Assembly (NCBI RefSeq): GCF_000766945.1
Contig: NZ_KN266213.1
Location: forward strand, 49,370 to 113,369
Direction: 5' to 3'
Source: Cellvibrio mixtus subsp. mixtus J3-8
Lineage (GTDB): Bacteria; Pseudomonadota; Gammaproteobacteria; Pseudomonadales; Cellvibrionaceae
Length of the DNA stretch: 64,000 bases
The notes beneath the pieces are model-generated. The model worked only from the letters and a program-made list of their open reading frames with translations, was not told where the DNA came from and made no database searches. The translations under genes were made by a program, and so were the position numbers. Positions 60,748-64,000 of this stretch are shown here, piece by piece (positions within the stretch are counted from its first letter, which is position 1; each line of letters begins with the position of its first letter).

Positions 60748-61500
60748 ATGCGACACATAACGCAAACAGGAAAAATTTCTTTTGTCGCCTTGACGTTGGC
60801 TTTCTGCCAACACGCAAGTGCAGATACCGTATTTGGAATTTATGCTGGTGCCGGCAGCTGGCAAAGCGAATATTCAGGCTCAGCAGGTGACCCAAAAGTC
60901 AGCGCAGATGATTTGGGAATGAAAGATAACAACAATAATTTTTATTATATTGCCATTGAACATCCAGTTCCCTTTTTACCCAACCTCAAAGTACAACAAA
61001 ACAATATCACCAGCGATCAAACCGGCACTATCAATAACAATTTCAGCATTGATAATGTTGTTTTCCCGGCAGGCACCAGCGTAAAGACTGATTTTGATTT
61101 GAGTTCCACAGATGCATCACTTTATTACGAGTTTCTCGACAACTGGCTAAACCTTGATCTCGGCATAACATTAAGAAAATATTCGGGGCACTTAAAAGCC
61201 GAAGCGCTCACACTGCGTGATGAAATTGATGTGGACGCAACTGTGCCACTGATTTATGGAAAATTTCAATTTGATTTGCCACTCACTGGTTTCTCTGCGG
61301 GCATTGAGGGAAATTTTATTAGTTACGATGGCAACAACTTGCATGATTACAATGCAAAAATCAGCTACATGTTTGATTCAGCACTGGATCTCGGACTTGA
61401 GGTTGGTTATCGCACAATGAAAATTGATATCAATGAAGATGATGTAACAACAAATCTGGAGCTGAAAGGTCCTTACGCTGCAGCGGTATTTCATTTCTAA
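60748..61500 (+). CDS. TIGR04219-type outer membrane beta-barrel protein
   Basis: 250 aa from ATG 60748 with AGGAAAACTTT just upstream; an ATG at 60730 would add six residues. Signal peptide to about 26 (ALTLAFCQHASA-DT). FGIYAGAGSWQSEYSG is the family's first strand; then alternating strands, internal motif SLYYEFLDNWLNLDLGITLR, and a terminal strand ending in Phe (YAAAVFHF), the outer-membrane insertion signature. Function unknown. It follows the LysR gene by 54 bp on the same strand. Confidence 0.83.
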   Translation: MRHITQTGKISFVALTLAFCQHASADTVFGIYAGAGSWQSEYSGSAGDPKVSADDLGMKDNNNNFYYIAIEHPVPFLPNLKVQQNNITSDQTGTINNNFSIDNVVFPAGTSVKTDFDLSSTDASLYYEFLDNWLNLDLGITLRKYSGHLKAEALTLRDEIDVDATVPLIYGKFQFDLPLTGFSAGIEGNFISYDGNNLHDYNAKISYMFDSALDLGLEVGYRTMKIDINEDDVTTNLELKGPYAAAVFHF

Positions 61501-61505
61501 CATAA

Positions 61506-61532
61506 AAAACGGGCCACCCTGTGGCCCGTTTT
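61506..61532. terminator. Bidirectional terminator between the barrel protein and the patatin gene
   Basis: AACGGGCCAC-CCT-GTGGCCCGTT at 61508-61530 with A-rich left and T-rich right flanks, between two convergent genes. Confidence 0.9.
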
Positions 61533-61541
61533 ATCAAAAAA

Positions 61542-63731
61542 TCACAAAGCGCCGAGCTGTAGATATAGATTGTAATCCCCGCGAGATGTGAATCCATATC
61601 CCATATAAAGAGGTCCAAACGGTGTTTCACCGCCAAGGTAAATAACGCCCGAATCAAGCCAGTCATCGCCTACCGACATAGTGTAATTTTTTTCCAGCTT
61701 CGCAGCTTCCAAACCAAACCCCAAACGCAAATCCCCGTTTAACCCCAGTGGCATACGTCCAATAATTTTTTCAGTTCGCAAATGACCGTAGAATGCTTCA
61801 TCGCCAAGAATCTGATTACTGGCATAACCGGACATTTTCAAAAAGCCTCCTAACATAACCGCGTCATATATTGGCAATTGGCCTTTTACTGAAGTGATGT
61901 ACGCAGTGCGAATACTCAAAACATAATCGCCCAATTTATAAGCACCGCCCAGGTCAGCAGCTAATTTACTGTAATCCTCATGATGTGAATCAAAGTAACT
62001 GATATCCGCACGCCAACCGTGGGATGGGAAATACAAACGATTGCGCCGATCCAGATTTAATTCATACAAAAAGCCACCGAAGCGCTCGTTAACATCAGGC
62101 AACGTAATACTGCTTAAATCTGCTGAACCGTTGACATGGTAGTCACGCCAACCCAAACGGGATTGACCATAACCTCCAAGGTTTGAACCTAAAACAACCT
62201 CGGTATATGATGTATCCAATTGATATTCGGCAATACGCTCATCATCGATGAAGATGCTAATTTCTTCGCGCTTGCGCAGATAATTCGGCTCAATAAAAAA
62301 GTGATGCCGGGTATCTAACGGCTGATAAAAATCCAACTCAACGCGCGGCTTTCCTCCAACATCAGCGCTCGCAAAAAACTCTCCGCCATAGGAATTCAAC
62401 CAGGTATTGCGATACGCCGCGCGAAAATTAAAATTGGATTCTTGTCGATATTCATTATCAATGGAAAAACCAAAAATCAAATAGTCGAGGCTCGCGTCCT
62501 TTTCCCGCGCAACCACTTCTAGGATGTTTTTGTCATTCTCATTGACGACCCGATAATCCACATTCTGGTAAAAACCGTCACCATAAATTCGGATAAGATC
62601 TTGCTCCAGCTCGGGACGATCCAACAGCGTTCCCGGCAACTGCTGAATTTGTCGTGCCACATAATCACGATGTATACGTTTGGTGGGGGCAATGCGAACT
62701 TCATCGATAACAATTTCGGTTTTGGGGGCGTATTTATTTTTCTTTTTCCACGCAGAGTATGTATTTTGGTCGACTGATAACGTACGCAAAAACATTAATT
62801 GTTTTTCAGCACCGGCACGACCAGCATCCGCAGCCTCGTCATAACGCGCAAATTCGGAGGCTTTGATAGTGCCCAAATCCGGATAAATATAAATATCCTG
62901 ACCGGTCAAACTGGAGAGTGAACGCTCCACGTTTTGCTTGGTAAGCGTACCAATCATCTGTGCAGTCACACTGAACATCGAACCAATATTTTCCGGTTCC
63001 CGCAAGGGAGACCCCACATTCACAGCGATGACACGATCCGCATTACAAAGTTCACGCCCCAGTACAACCGGTACGTTATCAACCAGGCCCCCATCAACCA
63101 GCTTGCGCCCCTTATATTCAACGGGAGCCATCAAACCAGGGACCGACATACTTGCGCGCATCGCCTGGGTGAGGCTACCTTCGCGAAATACAACGCGCTC
63201 GCCTGTGCCAATATCAGTTGCAACAATCGCCAAAGGAATCGCTAGCTGCTCTATGTTGCGCTCACCCAGGTTGGAATCTACTAACTGATTGAAAAAGAGT
63301 TTGATCTTTTCACCTGCCACTACACCCGATTGCAATTGGAATCCTTTATGGGTGACCCCTAATTCAGTGCCCGGTAAATAGCGCTGACTGACTTTTTTCT
63401 TGCGGTAGCTCAATTGCGAAAAATCGGCGACATCCAGAAAAATATCAGTCCAATCGGCCTCAGCCAACTTCTTGCGCATCTTTTTGGGTGACAAACCCGC
63501 CGCATAAGAACCTGCCACCAACGCCCCCATACTGGTTCCAACGACACAATCAATTGGAATCCGTTCGCGCTCCAAAACCTCCAGCACACCGATATGCGCC
63601 GCACCACGAGCACCGCCCCCACCCAATACCAGCGCCGTCCTGACAGGCTCTGCCATGGCAGGTACTGCCAATCCACAGCAAACCAGGAGGGCAAGAATAA
63701 AACGGGTATGTATTTCCTTTCGCATGTTCAT
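61542..63731 (-). CDS. Patatin-like phospholipase with POTRA and outer-membrane barrel (type Vd)
   Basis: 729 aa from ATG 63731; ATG 63725 is equally possible, and the longer frame to 63791 is unlikely. Signal peptide ends near LAVPAMA-EP. The patatin domain (about 28-300) has the oxyanion loop GGGGARGAAHIGVL, the nucleophile in GTSMGALVAG and the catalytic Asp in DGGLVDNVPV. A POTRA-like domain follows (about 335-410, VIDEVRIAPTKR), then a C-terminal 16-strand-type barrel (BamA/surface-antigen superfamily) ending in LYLQLGAL. This is the PlpD architecture: a lipase that secretes itself across the outer membrane. All three catalytic motifs look intact. Confidence 0.92.
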   Translation of the reverse strand: MNMRKEIHTRFILALLVCCGLAVPAMAEPVRTALVLGGGGARGAAHIGVLEVLERERIPIDCVVGTSMGALVAGSYAAGLSPKKMRKKLAEADWTDIFLDVADFSQLSYRKKKVSQRYLPGTELGVTHKGFQLQSGVVAGEKIKLFFNQLVDSNLGERNIEQLAIPLAIVATDIGTGERVVFREGSLTQAMRASMSVPGLMAPVEYKGRKLVDGGLVDNVPVVLGRELCNADRVIAVNVGSPLREPENIGSMFSVTAQMIGTLTKQNVERSLSSLTGQDIYIYPDLGTIKASEFARYDEAADAGRAGAEKQLMFLRTLSVDQNTYSAWKKKNKYAPKTEIVIDEVRIAPTKRIHRDYVARQIQQLPGTLLDRPELEQDLIRIYGDGFYQNVDYRVVNENDKNILEVVAREKDASLDYLIFGFSIDNEYRQESNFNFRAAYRNTWLNSYGGEFFASADVGGKPRVELDFYQPLDTRHHFFIEPNYLRKREEISIFIDDERIAEYQLDTSYTEVVLGSNLGGYGQSRLGWRDYHVNGSADLSSITLPDVNERFGGFLYELNLDRRNRLYFPSHGWRADISYFDSHHEDYSKLAADLGGAYKLGDYVLSIRTAYITSVKGQLPIYDAVMLGGFLKMSGYASNQILGDEAFYGHLRTEKIIGRMPLGLNGDLRLGFGLEAAKLEKNYTMSVGDDWLDSGVIYLGGETPFGPLYMGYGFTSRGDYNLYLQLGAL

Positions 63732-64000
63732 AGCAGTAAATGTCCAAACTCTCAGGATCGGGGTATAAAAATAAAGATGGCACCATAGCAATCAAGCATT
63801 CATTTCACCATCCCTAACCAAATCCAATAAATGATTAAAAAGCAGCCTAACAGTTGATTTAATTAATCAATTCTTTCCTACCGTATAAAGATAAAAAGGA
63901 TAAATATCTTTTTTATTAGCCTTTTAAGAGGACAAAATAATTAAAAGGATAATTTAACTTATAATTTTTATATATTTAGCCTCACAAACCAGCAAAAATC
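63732..64000. other. Right-end intergenic DNA
   Basis: About 270 AT-rich bases upstream of the patatin gene, reaching the window edge. It must hold that gene's promoter; no gene, repeat or convincing promoter box was seen. Confidence 0.5.

Overview
The window is a chromosomal segment of a gammaproteobacterium. The fused NuoCD, the FimV-TruA-TrpF-Asd-Leu neighbourhood and the comEC-lolCDE-pilZ-sth block follow a gene order I recall from Pseudomonas. The AT-rich intergenic DNA, trpBA inserted beside trpF, and the general protein style suggest a Cellvibrionaceae-like or other cellulolytic/marine relative rather than Pseudomonas itself. This taxonomic call is an inference.

Layout. (1) Positions 1-5955, minus strand, are an accessory locus. 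A very large RTX protein runs off the left edge of the window. Its N-terminus is a phage-T4-type lysozyme domain with an intact Glu-Asp-Thr triad. It is preceded by a periplasmic protein with an LprI-type lysozyme-inhibitor domain, then by a decayed duplicate of part of the RTX gene, then by two tiny overlapping ORFs. I read this as a secreted peptidoglycan-degrading toxin with its immunity protein, and it is the most interesting part of the window. (2) 5956-7173 is a family-4 glycosyltransferase. (3) 7466-16526 is a conserved block: comEC, a DUF2062 protein, the lolCDE lipoprotein exporter, a PilZ protein, a small periplasmic protein and sth. (4) 16814-31774 is the complete 13-gene complex I operon nuoA-B-CD-E-F-G-H-I-J-K-L-M-N, read leftward. 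(5) 32404-36747, plus strand: mfd and csiV. (6) 36824-41041, minus strand: a cold-shock protein, methylthioinosine phosphorylase, hpt, mgsA and htpG with a near-consensus heat-shock promoter. (7) 41228-41304: tRNA-Val(GAC). (8) 41408-54932, minus strand: metZ, purF, cvpA, dedD, folC, accD, trpA, trpB, trpF, truA, fimV. (9) 55283-59623, minus strand: asd, leuB, leuD, leuC, with a divergent LysR regulator at 59779 and a LysR-type operator between them. (10) 60748-63731: an outer-membrane beta-barrel protein and, convergent to it, a patatin-type phospholipase with its own POTRA and barrel (type Vd secretion).

Most of the window is core metabolism and envelope biogenesis: respiration, lipoprotein export, amino-acid, purine, folate and fatty-acid synthesis, and transcription-coupled repair. 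Rho-independent terminators close nearly every transcription unit. Several gene starts were moved downstream from the longest ORF on the basis of ribosome-binding sites and family length; the reasons are given per entry.
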